64,000 nucleotides of DNA from Phaeodactylum tricornutum CCAP 1055/1 (GCF_000150955.2 NC_011670.1:943359-1007358); one strand, 5' to 3'; positions 52,694 through 63,261 are shown, counted from the first letter of the stretch. Translations and numbers: made by a program. Notes: a model not told the origin generated them from the sequence alone.

Positions 52694-53911
52694 ATGACGA
52701 GAAATGAGACGTTGCTCAGGTTACAAAAGAACAGACATGTCATTGATGTACGGCCGCAATTGGTTCAAGTGATTGGGTCAATCTGTACAGTAGCGCTCTT
52801 TGTGGGCAATATTTGTATTTACATGCGAGTGCAAAATAACAACTCAACCACCATCGATCCCCGCAGTTATTTTAATCTTCATACGGATCAAGGCCCTCTC
52901 ACCCTGTCGCAGAAACTCATGGAAATCAAATTGGACTGCTCGGAAATCAAGTCCATCTACGATTTAGAAAAGTGCTATCCAAATAGGTTAGTCCGCGAAC
53001 TAGGTGATTCGTGCCTCTTGGTTGAAACATGGAACGATGTCCAGCGGTGTATGACTGGGCGTTTTACCAAGGAACCTTTGAAACATTATCAAATTCATAT
53101 ATTGGGGGAACGGAATAGCGGTACAAAATTTGTGATGCGTGAACTTCAACGTTGCTTTCCACGTTTTCAGTTTGGGGTAAAAGTACATCGTGACTTTGTG
53201 AGGGCGAAGCATTTTTTTCAACCAATTGTCGCTGGCGACTTCAAAACAAACATATTGATTGTAGTATTTCGAGATCCAGTTGAATGGGTGGCAGCCATGC
53301 GCGAGAAGCCGTATCATAGCCCCAATCATATCTTGAAATTTGAAAATCAATCCGGCGCTATAGTCCCGTTGCCTTGGAAAGAGTTTGTGACTCGAGCTTG
53401 GACGACTAAGCGGTCTGAGTTTGATAAAAAGTTGGTACTCGAAGATCGTGTGAAGGAAACTATGAGGGGAGATATTTGCAGGGAGCGTTTCGCTTTTCAC
53501 GAAGTTTTGCCTTGTCGGTACGACAACACTACATCGTCAATACCTGATAGTCGCATTCGCGGATTTGAACCCATTTATGAAATGCGTAGGGATGGTTCTG
53601 GCGAGCCCTTCGATAACATACTGGAAATGCGGTCCGACAAGATTGTTAACTTACTTCTGGAAATGTCAATGATGATGGATTTGGGAGGCTACATGGCTGT
53701 GAGGTACGAAGACCTCTTGCGCGAAGGAACTAAGTCCCTCCTTACACAAGTTGCTACTATGGTTGGTATGGATAACGTACCTGAGCATTGTAGCGCAAGT
53801 GGCCCTCAAGCCAATCGCATTGGTCGCAGGAAAATACCAATCGAGTTGCGTCAGTGGGTTCAAACTCATTCAGTCACTAAAACCGAAAGACTGCTGGGAT
53901 ACTTGGACTGA
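52694..53911 (+). CDS. Type II membrane sulfotransferase-like protein, distant
   Basis: An intronless 405-residue protein. One anchor helix lies near residues 23-45 (LVQVIGSICTVALFVGNICI). A lumenal domain follows, with a P-loop-like motif IHILGERNSGTKFVMRELQR near 137 and IVVFRDPVEWVAAMREKPY near 195, where Arg-Asp-Pro fits the PAPS 3'-phosphate site of sulfotransferases. The domain has YMAVRYEDLLREGTKSLLTQ near the end, the usual sulfotransferase late helix. It differs from the tandem pair at 879-3461: GERNSGTK replaces PKSGTTS. Acceptor unknown. ATG 52694 is the only in-frame ATG before the anchor. The gene converges on the next one (103 bp). Confidence 0.72.
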   Translation: MTRNETLLRLQKNRHVIDVRPQLVQVIGSICTVALFVGNICIYMRVQNNNSTTIDPRSYFNLHTDQGPLTLSQKLMEIKLDCSEIKSIYDLEKCYPNRLVRELGDSCLLVETWNDVQRCMTGRFTKEPLKHYQIHILGERNSGTKFVMRELQRCFPRFQFGVKVHRDFVRAKHFFQPIVAGDFKTNILIVVFRDPVEWVAAMREKPYHSPNHILKFENQSGAIVPLPWKEFVTRAWTTKRSEFDKKLVLEDRVKETMRGDICRERFAFHEVLPCRYDNTTSSIPDSRIRGFEPIYEMRRDGSGEPFDNILEMRSDKIVNLLLEMSMMMDLGGYMAVRYEDLLREGTKSLLTQVATMVGMDNVPEHCSASGPQANRIGRRKIPIELRQWVQTHSVTKTERLLGYLD

Positions 53912-54014
53912 TTGTGGTGGTGATTTCATTGTAAATTTCTTTGATTCTTTTTACGGATAGATCCTCATGGTTCGTATAAGTCGCATAACCCTTATTGTGT
54001 TATTTAAAACTACG

Positions 54015-54551
54015 CTACGATTGCTGTAACGGAGCTTCTCCATATACAAGACGACAGCAAACTGCGAAATTCAGGGCATCAGAGCATAGCTCAATATACT
54101 CTAAATTTTCTTGCCAAAATGAAGGGTAGTCAAAGTCCTTGCTTTTTACTAGACTGACTTTTCCAAGATCAATGTCGCAGTGTACAGGTTTCTTTACACG
54201 CACTTCGATAGCAGTATGAGTTGCTTTGTTCGTCTGAATCGAGGCAGGTTTTGCCAGAGACGCGATATATCGCAATTCGTCGAATCGCAATTTACTAAGG
54301 TCCCATGCCTTACTTTGCTCGGCTTTGGACGCATTTCCCATTTGCGCCATGGCATCGTTATATAGCATTCTCTTGACCGGGGGTCCATCGTCGGAATCTT
54401 GCGACCTTGGTCTTTTCTTAACCTCTGAAGCGGCACTGTTTGCCCCACTACTATTTGAGTCTGGCAGAACACTCGACGAGGTGCTTCCGCCATCGTCGCT
54501 TGTTGATTCTTCCGCGTCTTGAATTTGATTCTCCGTCAGGTGCGGTGCCAT
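54015..54551 (-). CDS. Small unknown protein with nuclear-type signal
   Basis: An intronless 178-residue protein from ATG 54551 (MAPHLTENQIQDAEESTSDD). A Ser/Asp-rich start is followed by KKRPRSQDSDDGPPVKR, a plausible bipartite nuclear signal, then a predicted helical C-terminus (VKSKDFDYPSFWQENLEYIE, LCSDALNFAVCCRLVYGE). No domain was recognised. The order (Ser-rich start, basic signal, then a KDF block and an acidic/Cys-rich helix) resembles the first half of the PAS protein at 55313, where SSKDFQPLSWAPP and LQMAQACKSCYNT occur. That likeness is weak and may be chance. Confidence 0.65.
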   Translation of the reverse strand: MAPHLTENQIQDAEESTSDDGGSTSSSVLPDSNSSGANSAASEVKKRPRSQDSDDGPPVKRMLYNDAMAQMGNASKAEQSKAWDLSKLRFDELRYIASLAKPASIQTNKATHTAIEVRVKKPVHCDIDLGKVSLVKSKDFDYPSFWQENLEYIELCSDALNFAVCCRLVYGEAPLQQS

Positions 54552-54729
54552 GCTCACGTAGTTGCTCGCTCTCAGACTTCAAGAAAATGCAATAAGAACT
54601 TAGTGGCTCTTTTTGAGTGAAAATGTGAATGTAATGGCGTTTTCAAAGGTAGGCTTTATTCAGTCCTTCGCGGAATCCATAGATATTGTAAACTCGTTTG
54701 GTTGGATGTTGTGATATCAACAAGTTGGG

Positions 54730-55134
54730 CTAGCTGGTGTCTTTTGTGAAGACGGTCTTAACATTTTCGATTTCGAATGTCTTACATTCCTTATTCGGTA
54801 TCATTATCCTGACTCTCGTAAGAGTGACATACGTCATCTGAATATCAAGAATTACAGTACCAGAAGAGGGGAAGTTTGCAGATGACTTCGGAGCGCAGTC
54901 AGGCGGCGATCGATGCGTCACTTTTCCATCGAGGGGACGAACATCGAGTTTTTTTGGCTTTCTTTCGAAAAATGTTAAATATATTATATGACGCACTACC
55001 GACCTGACAATTTTAGTGCCGCTTACATATAAAAAATCAAGTAGAGTTCCAAGTTGTACCCTCTCATTCAAAAATGACGGGGGTTCGTTTTTGTCTTCCG
55101 ATGGCCACGTTTTTATTTTGATATTGAATCCCAT
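54730..55134 (-). CDS. Small hypothetical protein
   Basis: A 134-codon frame from ATG 55134 (MGFNIKIKTWPSEDKNEPPS), ending ENVKTVFTKDTS. The centre (VRSVVRHIIYLTFFERKPKK) contains sequence that could be an unspliced intron, as GT-AG boundaries can be placed near 55003 and 54962, but no conserved family decides it. GTVILDIQMTYVTLTRVRIM looks like consecutive beta strands. The gene lies between the small unknown protein and the PAS gene and diverges from the latter with 178 bp between starts. Confidence 0.4.
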   Translation of the reverse strand: MGFNIKIKTWPSEDKNEPPSFLNERVQLGTLLDFLYVSGTKIVRSVVRHIIYLTFFERKPKKLDVRPLDGKVTHRSPPDCAPKSSANFPSSGTVILDIQMTYVTLTRVRIMIPNKECKTFEIENVKTVFTKDTS

Positions 55135-55312
55135 GACAATGCGAAGCGCTTCCAATTTCTGGGGCAAAGAGGCGACAAAAAAGAGACAGATGAGATTGAT
55201 TGGCGATTGTAACTTTTCTCATAATCCAATCTGAACCTACATTCGTCAAGAGTTAACCTCCAAACTAACGAACACAAACTACAGTACTAACAACAACAAA
55301 GTCTTCCATACC

Positions 55313-56393
55313 ATGGTATCACCTCTCAGCGCCAGATTGCTAGCTGGCTACTCCAGCAGTATCAGCAGCGACGGAATAAGTCGAACATCATCACATCGTA
55401 CAGGAAGCAACCAGCCTCCATCGTCGCTTCTGGGTGGTCGAAGCGGCTATTCTGCCGACAGCGACCGAATGTCCTCCAAGGGCCCACCGTGCACCATTGG
55501 CATGACGTCGAAACGAGTAAAGCGAGAACCCGATTCTCGAGACGCTTCACCAGGCAAAAGACGCAAGTTGGAAGAAATGAACTTCGATGCTGCATGCGCG
55601 AAGGACAATCTCGAACGCGCAGGAATCTCCTTGCCCAGTATTATGCCAAATGATTCGAAAATATTCCCTTTGTCGTCTAAAGTTGATATGAGTAAGGTTG
55701 AACACGTTTCTAGCAAGGACTTTCAACCCTTATCCTGGGCGCCTCCGGCTGGTGCGGTTGACTTATTTGCTTCCGTCCTGCAGATGGCCCAAGCCTGCAA
55801 ATCGTGCTATAACACAATTCCCGTAGTAGCGGGGTCAAAACAAGCGGTAACGGATCCAGATACGAGTACAAGCTCAGTTACCGACACAGATAGCGAAGAG
55901 GGAAATACGTCATCGGCTGATTCTCAAAGGGACAAGCCGGAACCTTCGCTTGTGGCTATGGGAGACGCGCTGTCGATTGATATGCAAGCTCTTGGTCTGA
56001 AAGGAGAGCGCACGGTGAATCGAGTTAGTGCTAGGTAAGAGATGTGCTGCCTTCGGAATCTCGCCAATCCTTACGACCCCCGTATTTCTGACACTTTTTT
56101 GCCGTTCTTGTCTTCTCAGAATGGTTGTTCTTGCCTTTGAACCTTTTACCGTCATTCACGTAAACCGAGCTTACACTAAAATGACGGGTGTTGCGCCGTC
56201 AGATATTTTAGGCAAGCCTTTTCGGCATGCCTTGGATAAAGGCGAACTTAGCGACCTACTGCTTTCCACTGGAGAATGCAAGTCTCTAATGGATATCAAT
56301 GGACGAGTGCTTAGAACGAAAGCCACCAAGCAGCTGCAGTGCCAGATGAATGTCTCGAAGCTGTCTACAGAATACTACTCGGTTGCTGGCTAG
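55313..56393 (+). CDS. PAS-domain protein with nuclear-type signal
   Basis: Exons 55313-56034 and 56120-56393 (85-nt intron); 331 residues. Residues 1-70 are Ser/Gly-rich. KRVKREPDSRDASPGKRRK near 65-83 is a strong bipartite nuclear signal. The second exon opens a PAS core: VVLAFEPFTVIHVNRAYTKM, then TGVAPSDILGKPF, the typical helix and turn after the first PAS strands. The core is short at its C-terminal end (about 90 residues, ending YSVAG), so it may be a partial PAS. PAS domains sense small ligands, light or redox state or mediate dimerisation; no output domain is visible. An acidic DTDSEEGNTSS segment precedes the intron. Confidence 0.75.
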
Positions 56394-56683
56394 AAAACGG
56401 ACCAGCTTTTGATAGTATGGCACGCAACCTGTAGAATAAAAGTGAGACGAAAATGTTGGAAAATATGTATATCTATATATGTTCAGTATGTACTTCAAAA
56501 TTATGGCAGCAGCTGATTCAACCACGAGGACATTTTTTCGGGGCAGGGGACCAATGAATAGAAGGGAAAGAGTTAAAAAAGGTCATATCATTGTACCGGC
56601 AACTAAAAAAGTATTTCTTGACATTAAAATATGCACGCAGATTATATAGAGGTTTTTTTGTTCTTTAGCGCGTTCCCCGCGCC

Positions 56684-57556
56684 TCAAGCATTGAGAAGAG
56701 CGGCCACTCCGGGGACCACGATTCGCGCAATGTCTTCCAAGCGGCACAAAGCTCGTCGACTGTCTTCGTCTCCTTCTATAGCGGCTTTAAAATACCAAAG
56801 GCAGGCTTCTTCGTCACTTTGTGGCACACCGCGAGCTTCTTCAAAAGCCTCCCCGACGGAGTATTTCGCCGTCAAGTGTCCCTTCTCCGCTGCCTTGATG
56901 TACCACTCCAAAGCTTCCTCGTCCGACTGTTCCACACCGCAACCCAGCTCGTAGCAGAGTCCAAGTTCCGCCATGGCCTCCATATGTCCAGTCAGTGCCG
57001 CCTTTCGAAACCAGGCTGCCGCTGCGACGACGTCGTGCTCAGCTCCGAAGGAGCCGTACTCGTAAATGACGGCAACTTGATGAGCAGCGTCCACATCTGC
57101 ACCTACATCGTGGGCAGCTTTCAACCAAGCCAGTCCTTTGTCGGCATCGGGTTTTTGGACGCCTACGCCTTCTAAATAGCAGGTAGCGATTTGTTTCATA
57201 GCTGGTGCAAAGCAAGGACCATTTGTGGCAGAAACGTCGGTCACGGGGATGTCGTTTTGGGTTTCAACTTGTGAGAGTGACAGTAGGAGTTCCATTGCCT
57301 TGGTTTCATTCACCTCTAAACCGCTAGTGCCTTCTAGCATGGCCTGCGCGAGATCCCATTTCGACTGCGTCGATCCATCCGCTGCGTCGTACATAATCTG
57401 CGACCATGACGTTTGGACTGACGCCAGTTTAGCCAAAACTCCCCACGTGCTGTAGTCCACAATGCAGTGTAGCACTTCTGGCGGAATTGCCACCGCTGCG
57501 GAGGTAGACGGCGATACCTTGTCGTTGAAGTAAAGAGGTGGCAAAGCAGGGCTCAT
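56684..57556 (-). CDS. F-box-like / Sel1-repeat protein
   Basis: An intronless 290-residue protein from ATG 57556 (MSPALPPLYFNDKV). Residues about 25-60 (IPPEVLHCIVDYSTWGVLAK, LASVQTSWSQIMYDA) resemble a divergent F-box. From about 125 there are Sel1 repeats with the AxxxLGxxYxxGxGVxxDxxxAxxWxxxAA pattern: YLEGVGVQKPDADKGLAWLK, VIYEYGSFGAEHD with AAAWFRKAA, LGLCYELGCGVEQSDEEALE, and VGEAFEEARGVPQSDEEACL. This is the common F-box plus Sel1 arrangement of protist adaptor proteins for SCF ubiquitin ligases. Partners unknown. Confidence 0.82.
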   Translation of the reverse strand: MSPALPPLYFNDKVSPSTSAAVAIPPEVLHCIVDYSTWGVLAKLASVQTSWSQIMYDAADGSTQSKWDLAQAMLEGTSGLEVNETKAMELLLSLSQVETQNDIPVTDVSATNGPCFAPAMKQIATCYLEGVGVQKPDADKGLAWLKAAHDVGADVDAAHQVAVIYEYGSFGAEHDVVAAAAWFRKAALTGHMEAMAELGLCYELGCGVEQSDEEALEWYIKAAEKGHLTAKYSVGEAFEEARGVPQSDEEACLWYFKAAIEGDEDSRRALCRLEDIARIVVPGVAALLNA

Positions 57557-58250
57557 GGTGCTTTGGCAGATATGTACGATACAGGATTTTAACGGGCTTG
57601 CGGAGAAAGGGCGTGTGGTCGCTGCGGCGCGAGACTCGTACCAGTTTTTGTTTTGTGGCAAACAGAAGAAAGAAACGTTGTGCTGTTAGCTTCCTTGAAC
57701 CAGTCAAACAAAGTGCAGAGAAATTGCTCCTTTGACAACGGCAATCCACGACACGCGAACTTTCGCTTGCGTAGTGCAGGACCGCGATGACTGGCAGAGG
57801 CAATCGACATGTCCATGAGCAATCCGGAGTCATGATTGGTTGGATTATTAGTCACGTGGCCTTTGCAAACGTAGTCACATCTGACAAAATATCTGTGCGA
57901 CAGTCTTGGACCAACAATATCTATGGATCAGGACTTGGATGGAGTGACAACTACCACGCATCTCGCGGCCGTATCGAGATGGTAAAAACGTCATTGCTAT
58001 TTGCTGAAGTGAGGAGAGGCCAACTCAAACACATTCACTGTCAATAGAGGAAGGGTATTTAGGTACCCGGACAGAGTCATTCCGATTACACTTGTGAAAC
58101 ACGATATCAGTTTATGCTGCAGTTAAAATGTACTCAGTCAGTGTCATAAAAAACCAACACGCGAAAAAAAGAAATCCGATTGATGTCTGCGCGCTTACTA
58201 CTAGAGACAACATTCCCTTAGAAAGTAAAAAACCAAGTCTACGTTTCCAT
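57557..58250. other. Divergent intergenic region
   Basis: 694 bp upstream of the Sel1 gene and of the SRPBCC gene. The SRPBCC frame extends upstream to ATG 58128, but the added 41 residues would bury the signal peptide. No RNA or repeat was recognised. Confidence 0.45.
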
Positions 58251-58976
58251 ATGACGACCGCGTTAATATCGTCGCATGTCCTGGTGCTGGTCACTATGTG
58301 GCTTATTGGCGTGCAATGTTTCCCTGTTCAAAGTTACTTGGTTTCCGCAGGGTCACATCATCGTCGAGTTCCAACCCCTCGGCCAACGCGAGGCGGAGTT
58401 AGCTTTTCTTCTCGACGCGCCAACACGTCGAACGACATCCGCAGCGAGGATACGCTTTCTAACAGTAAGAACCGAATTCCTGTATCTGCCGAAATTGAAA
58501 TCCCTCTGGCCGCCGAAATCGCGTTCGACGCCTTCGCCGATTTACCGAGACAAGCCACCTGGGCAGATTGGCTCAAGTCGGTCGAATATATTTCACCGGA
58601 TAATCCCGAGACGATGTGGAAAATGAGTTACTTGGGACTATCGTACTCGTGGAAAGCTATCAGTACGCGGCAGGAGCGTCCATTCGTTATCGAATGGGAG
58701 TCTACATCGGGATTGAAGAACTTTGGGAGGGTTGATTTTACAAAGCTGGACTCGGATCGCACGCACATGAAATTGACCTTGACATTTTTAGCTCCCCGAC
58801 TACTCGTCAAAATGCTGGGACAGCAAGGGGCGATCGCTCGGCTGGTGGAAAAGCGAATGCTCCAAACCATGCTGCACAACTTTCGGGACATAGTGGTTGT
58901 TGAAAGCACTAGCAATCAACAGCCGCAATTAAAACCGTTGAGCATCTTTCCAAAACAAAATGCGGAGTCAGATTAG
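58251..58976 (+). CDS. Plastid-type SRPBCC (polyketide cyclase/START-like) protein
   Basis: 241 residues from ATG 58251, intronless. The start MTTALISSHVLVLVTMWLIG is a signal peptide and the predicted cleavage site VQC|FPVQSYLV has Phe at +1, as in the diatom ASAFAP-type plastid leader; a Ser/Arg-rich transit-like stretch follows (RRVPTPRPTRGG). The mature domain begins PVSAEIEIPLAAEIAFDAFA, DLPRQATWADWLKSVEY, the opening of the cyclase/dehydrase SRPBCC fold, continues with WKAISTRQERPFVIEWESTS and ends in the long C-terminal helix LVEKRMLQTMLHNFRDIVVV. Members bind lipids or hydrophobic ligands. The nearest functional class cannot be set from sequence. ATG 58128 would add 41 residues in front. 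Confidence 0.72.
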   Translation: MTTALISSHVLVLVTMWLIGVQCFPVQSYLVSAGSHHRRVPTPRPTRGGVSFSSRRANTSNDIRSEDTLSNSKNRIPVSAEIEIPLAAEIAFDAFADLPRQATWADWLKSVEYISPDNPETMWKMSYLGLSYSWKAISTRQERPFVIEWESTSGLKNFGRVDFTKLDSDRTHMKLTLTFLAPRLLVKMLGQQGAIARLVEKRMLQTMLHNFRDIVVVESTSNQQPQLKPLSIFPKQNAESD

Positions 58977-59183
58977 CGCAGGTTTTGCTCATTTACTGCC
59001 ACATTTGATTTCGTTCGATATTTGTGTTCGCGCTCTAGTGATGGTTGAAAAACGGTATAATGTGAGGTTCCTTTGTTGTATCCTTCAATTTGACTGTGAG
59101 TGCATGTAATTTCGATGTGGCGGTGCAACGAGGATTTACAGTTAGCAATGCTGGTTAAAGGACATGATTATAATATCGCTGGG

Positions 59184-61373
59184 CTACTTCCAGTAGTGTG
59201 GTGCCAACTCTCTCAGCCAGCGAGCTTCAATGGCCGAAACTGCCTTCAGCTCAAGCCCTCCCCGCTGACCATCAATTGTCTCGCCAAAAATGATATACTC
59301 ACTGCTAGTCGGGGTATGGGATGAGTAAACACTAGCTGACGAAGGAGTTACGAGAATATGCTTGCGCAAGGTGTAGTAGCGGCCATCATTACAAAGCTTG
59401 GCCACATTGAAGAAAAATCCTGCTGTCACACATCTTCTTATGCTCTTACTTCGAGCACTGTCATCGCCAATTACGCTCAAAGCCGTAACTCGGCCAAATT
59501 GCTTCAGTATTCTGGATAGTTGATTCCGTACCTCCAGGGCACGCTTGACCGCGACGTAATTTATAAAACGTTCCCTACAGTCTTGCTCATCCCATTGTTT
59601 GTGCTCCAATTCAGAAAGTAAGTTAACAAAAGTGACGTGGTCTCCGCTGGAATCAGCGAGTTCCGCTATGGATGCGTTAAAGTCCAGCAGCTCTTGCTCG
59701 CGACGCCCCCGAGGACGTTGAAAGACTTCTCGAACTTGTAGCACACTCGCAACGCCTAAAACCTCCCACGAACACCCTTCAGCTAGAGATTCAAGCAACA
59801 TTCGGGAGACAAACACATCTGTGGGAAACATTGACATATCCATTCCTCTGGGCGTAAGATGGGTCCCTTCGTCTATAGCACCCAGTGCAAAAAGCGATTC
59901 TAGCCCATGAGAAAGAGCATCTACACTTGGAGCGTCCATAAGATCGAATGTCAAGACATTGTCGACGCCAAGTGCTTTAAGAGTCAAAATAAAGCTAGAC
60001 AAGTTGGTCCGCTGACTGTCTGGTGGGGTGTGAAGGAGCATTTTTTCGTGTAAATACTTTTCGGTATACAAACGATAGCATTTTCCACTTTGCAGGCGCC
60101 CAGCTCGACCTGCCCTCTGTCGTGCACTTGCTTGACTGGTGGGTCCTGTGATCAATCGTTCGAGCCCAGTCCTAGGATCAAAGTAAGGTAGCTTCACCAA
60201 TCCTGAATCAATAACATGCGATATGTTTGGAACGGTCACAGAAGTTTCGGCTACATTGGTCGCAAAAATAAGACGCCGGACTTGTTTCTCCTTTCTGTCC
60301 GATTGGCGTCTATTCTGAAAAACTTGCGCTTGCATGTGGTACGGAAGATTCCCATACAATGGTAGAAATTCAACAGCCCCAATATCTGCTTGGAAATGTT
60401 CTTCTGCAAGTCTGATAGCGTTGTCAATATCTGCGCCAGTTGGAAGAAAGCAAAGAATGTCTCCACTTTCGCCTGAACGATGAACCTTCCATGCGGTCTC
60501 AATTGTTGCAAGTATATAGTCTGGGGCTGGTCGTTCCAGGTAAAGAATATCAACAGAGTATTGCCTGCCGTCAACAGATATAATGGTACCGTTATCAAGA
60601 CCTTTGCCGCTTGGCGCCGAATTCAAAGCTTGTGCTGTTTCCAAGAGACGAGGCCCCCAACGTGCACGCTTTCTAATAGGCACATTAATAGCGGGGAGAT
60701 CTATGATTTGAACTCGATCGTTCGTTCCAACAAAGAAATCGAGGAAAGACTGTGCATCGATGGTGGCGCTACAGACAATAACTCGCAACTCCTTTCGCTT
60801 GCGACGGATTTTCTTTATCAGCCCAAGCAAAGCGTCACTGTTTAAGCTACGCTCGTGTGCTTCGTCTACCATAACAACGGAGTACTTTGATAGAAGGGGA
60901 TCATTAAGTGTAGCTTCTCGCAATAGGATACCGTCGGTAACATACTTGATACGCGTTTGGTGCGAAAGCCGCTCCTCGTAGCGAACACAATACCCCACTT
61001 GACTTCCAAGCGACGTTCCTAATTCTTCCGAGACACGTTTTGCAAGTGTCGTTGCGGCAATGCGCCGTGGCTGAGTGCAGACAATCTGGAAGTCATTGTC
61101 GGCCCATCCATTCTCAAGCAAATACTGCGGTATTTGAGTCGACTTTCCGGAACCAGTCACTCCCACTATGACGACCACGCCATTTTTTTCTATCGAATAA
61201 AGAAACTGGCGCCTATGTTTGTAGATTGGAAGTAGCATCCGTTGATGCACACAAGGAGCCGGGCTGTTGCTCAGAGGGGCCTGCACATTGTACTCTCCAT
61301 TCTCCCCACCCTCGTCCTTAAAGCCATGACTTCTTGGTATCGCCGTTGACGCCGGTTTCCAGAATCCTGACAT
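59184..61373 (-). CDS. DHX35: DEAH-box RNA helicase, DHX35-like
   Basis: An intronless 729-residue protein. The start MSGFWKPASTAIPRSH resembles DHX35 (FWRPGTEGP). Helicase motifs are GVTGSGKST (residues 71-79), QPRRIAATTLAKRV, YVTDGILLREA, DEAH in VVMVDEAHERSLNSDALLGL, SAT in VIVCSATIDAQSF, FATNVAETSVTVPNISHVID, and QRAGRAGR. The HA2 and OB-fold regions follow. DHX35 is found in catalytic spliceosomes; members remodel RNA-protein complexes using ATP. The motif I sequence GVTGSGKST replaces the usual GETGSGKST. The family call rests on order and N-terminus; DHX8/DHX15-type alternatives are less likely because of the short N-terminus. Confidence 0.87.
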   Translation of the reverse strand: MSGFWKPASTAIPRSHGFKDEGGENGEYNVQAPLSNSPAPCVHQRMLLPIYKHRRQFLYSIEKNGVVVIVGVTGSGKSTQIPQYLLENGWADNDFQIVCTQPRRIAATTLAKRVSEELGTSLGSQVGYCVRYEERLSHQTRIKYVTDGILLREATLNDPLLSKYSVVMVDEAHERSLNSDALLGLIKKIRRKRKELRVIVCSATIDAQSFLDFFVGTNDRVQIIDLPAINVPIRKRARWGPRLLETAQALNSAPSGKGLDNGTIISVDGRQYSVDILYLERPAPDYILATIETAWKVHRSGESGDILCFLPTGADIDNAIRLAEEHFQADIGAVEFLPLYGNLPYHMQAQVFQNRRQSDRKEKQVRRLIFATNVAETSVTVPNISHVIDSGLVKLPYFDPRTGLERLITGPTSQASARQRAGRAGRLQSGKCYRLYTEKYLHEKMLLHTPPDSQRTNLSSFILTLKALGVDNVLTFDLMDAPSVDALSHGLESLFALGAIDEGTHLTPRGMDMSMFPTDVFVSRMLLESLAEGCSWEVLGVASVLQVREVFQRPRGRREQELLDFNASIAELADSSGDHVTFVNLLSELEHKQWDEQDCRERFINYVAVKRALEVRNQLSRILKQFGRVTALSVIGDDSARSKSIRRCVTAGFFFNVAKLCNDGRYYTLRKHILVTPSSASVYSSHTPTSSEYIIFGETIDGQRGGLELKAVSAIEARWLRELAPHYWK

Positions 61374-61851
61374 ACCACGTCAATTGCGTAATTCGTCAAT
61401 TGTTTGACAAATGCCATTGGATCTCATCATCAATCTCATAAGACGGAGATGCTCTTCATATATCCCGCGTCATAGTCAGCCTACCCTCTATTTTTCTGCA
61501 CTGCGTGGTGTTTGTGCCGTTCCTTTTCTCAAACGGGACTACATGTCGCACGACTGGCTACTCCGACTGCGTCAACATTTCAATTATCGCTGAGTGTTGA
61601 CCAAGTGCCCTTGTGGGTCGTTCTCATGAAGTATTGGATATTCTCCTGTTGATTGACAAGCGTATCATGTACATGTCCTATACGGGGATGAAAACCTGCT
61701 CAGGCTGCTTACGTGTCCGTGATGTCGCCATCGGTAAATTCTCACTCACTTTCAACGCATCAATATAATTATTATCTGCACTTCTTTGTATATGAATCGC
61801 TCACAAAAAAAATTGAGCTTTCTCACACCTCGAAAACTTGATTTCCGCACC
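61374..61851. other. Divergent intergenic region (DHX35 / small mitochondrial protein)
   Basis: 478 bp upstream of two divergent genes. The frame 61411-61593 has no domain. An in-frame ATG at 61792 lies upstream of the chosen start of the next gene and would add 20 basic residues. Nothing else was recognised. Confidence 0.4.
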
Positions 61852-62299
61852 ATGTCTCTTCGCTTGGCAGTATCTCGCTCCCCCGTCAGTGTCGGAGCTA
61901 GAGCACTGTCTACGCAAACCACACAAGCTGTTTCCAAGCTTCGTAATGTTTTGGAAGAGTATCGTCAGGCGAAGTAAGTTGATGGCATTGACAGCAGAGT
62001 CTTTTGACATCCAAGTCAAGAGTTTTTTTAAGATGACTTGGTCGCGTCACCAACTCATTTCTCCTGTCCTTTCGCTCCCCAGCTATACCCAAGAGCTTCC
62101 CTCTCGTTTTAAGAAAGATATTGTCCGAGCGGCATCTCAAGATCGCGAAAGTATTATTGCCTTGCAGGACGTGCAGCGTGTTCTACAAAACATCGGGGCA
62201 GACAACCGCTTGACATCCGAAGAAATCCGCTCTATATTCCAAGAGATTGGAAACAAGTCGGGTGAAATGACTGTGCAGCACTTTATGCAAATTCTCTAA
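61852..62299 (+). CDS. Small mitochondrial-type protein with degenerate EF-hand pair
   Basis: Exons 61852-61973 and 62083-62299 (109-nt intron); 112 residues. The start MSLRLAVSRSPVSVGARALS has the basic amphipathic form of a mitochondrial presequence. The join EEYRQAN|YTQELPSRFKKDI is in phase. The C-terminal half (LQDVQRVLQNIGADNRLTSE, EIRSIFQEIGNKSGEMTVQH) has the helix-loop-helix spacing of an EF-hand pair, but the loops lack most calcium ligands. Function unknown; it may be a small subunit or regulator of a mitochondrial complex. That is inference from leader and size. Confidence 0.7.
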
Positions 62300-63261
62300 A
62301 TGTGGAACTTTCGACAGGAAGAGAAGCTTCCTACATTATTCTTCGTGAAGAACAAAAAAACGTGGTTATCAAGCCAAGATAGACTTCAAGCATAAATTAC
62401 AATAGAAAACTTATAGACCGTTCGCTTAGCTACAATGCTACATACTTCTTCCGACTGTAGCCTTTGTAACAATGAGCTCATCATGGCAAATTTAAGTTCT
62501 CATGTGTACCTGGCTCTCACTGTCAGAGTTATTCCAGTGAAGGCTGTCGACTGGAAGCAATTTTAGAGAAGTTTTCGCTGGAGACGAGATACCTAGTTCT
62601 CATTTTTTGAAGTGAACAGCAAAATTTGCTCCCTGTGACACAACTTTGAAGCAACAACGTTTGAACGAGATGGAAGACCAAGCATGAGCCTTTATTCACA
62701 GTCAACTCCCGGCCTTCAAAAGAAACAAGGTTTGAAGAAGTGTGTCGTGTTGACAGCCGGACGCAGGAAAGTTGCAACGCAGGTTGCAAACTCACTGTCT
62801 GGAAAAATTTAGAGTCTAAATCTTGTTTCGAATATTCAAGAAATACACTGTAGCCCTAATGATCTAATCTTAACTGAAGAAAGGGCGAGCGATGCAAAGC
62901 AAGCATCGGCAGTGAGCATCTCGTTGAGAATGACGGGAACCTTGAGGAATCTGGATTTGACAGTGAATGGCTTGCAGATCCATAGTCAGAACGCGAATGT
63001 TAGCTCCTTGCTGACAGTGAAAACCAACTCTATTGCTAGACTAAATGTGAGACGTTCAGAAATATCATATCATTTATTTACATAACGTCACATCGTCTTC
63101 AACAAAAACGTACTTAGCTGAACGACAAAATTCTAATATTTAAACGAAATATGTATCTCTAGCCAGGTTGCGTTCGGGATGCCGGTCCTTGGCAACCTTT
63201 TACATTACGATGAGGATGCAGCTTCAATCGTCTCACTTTCTATTGTACCCCACAAAACGCA
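62300..63261. other. Long intergenic region
   Basis: 962 bp without a recognised gene. Contains TTCACAGTCA at 62695 and several TGACAGTGA-like runs (62516, 62957, 63014). A minus frame at 62529-62795 has no family features. Confidence 0.4.
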
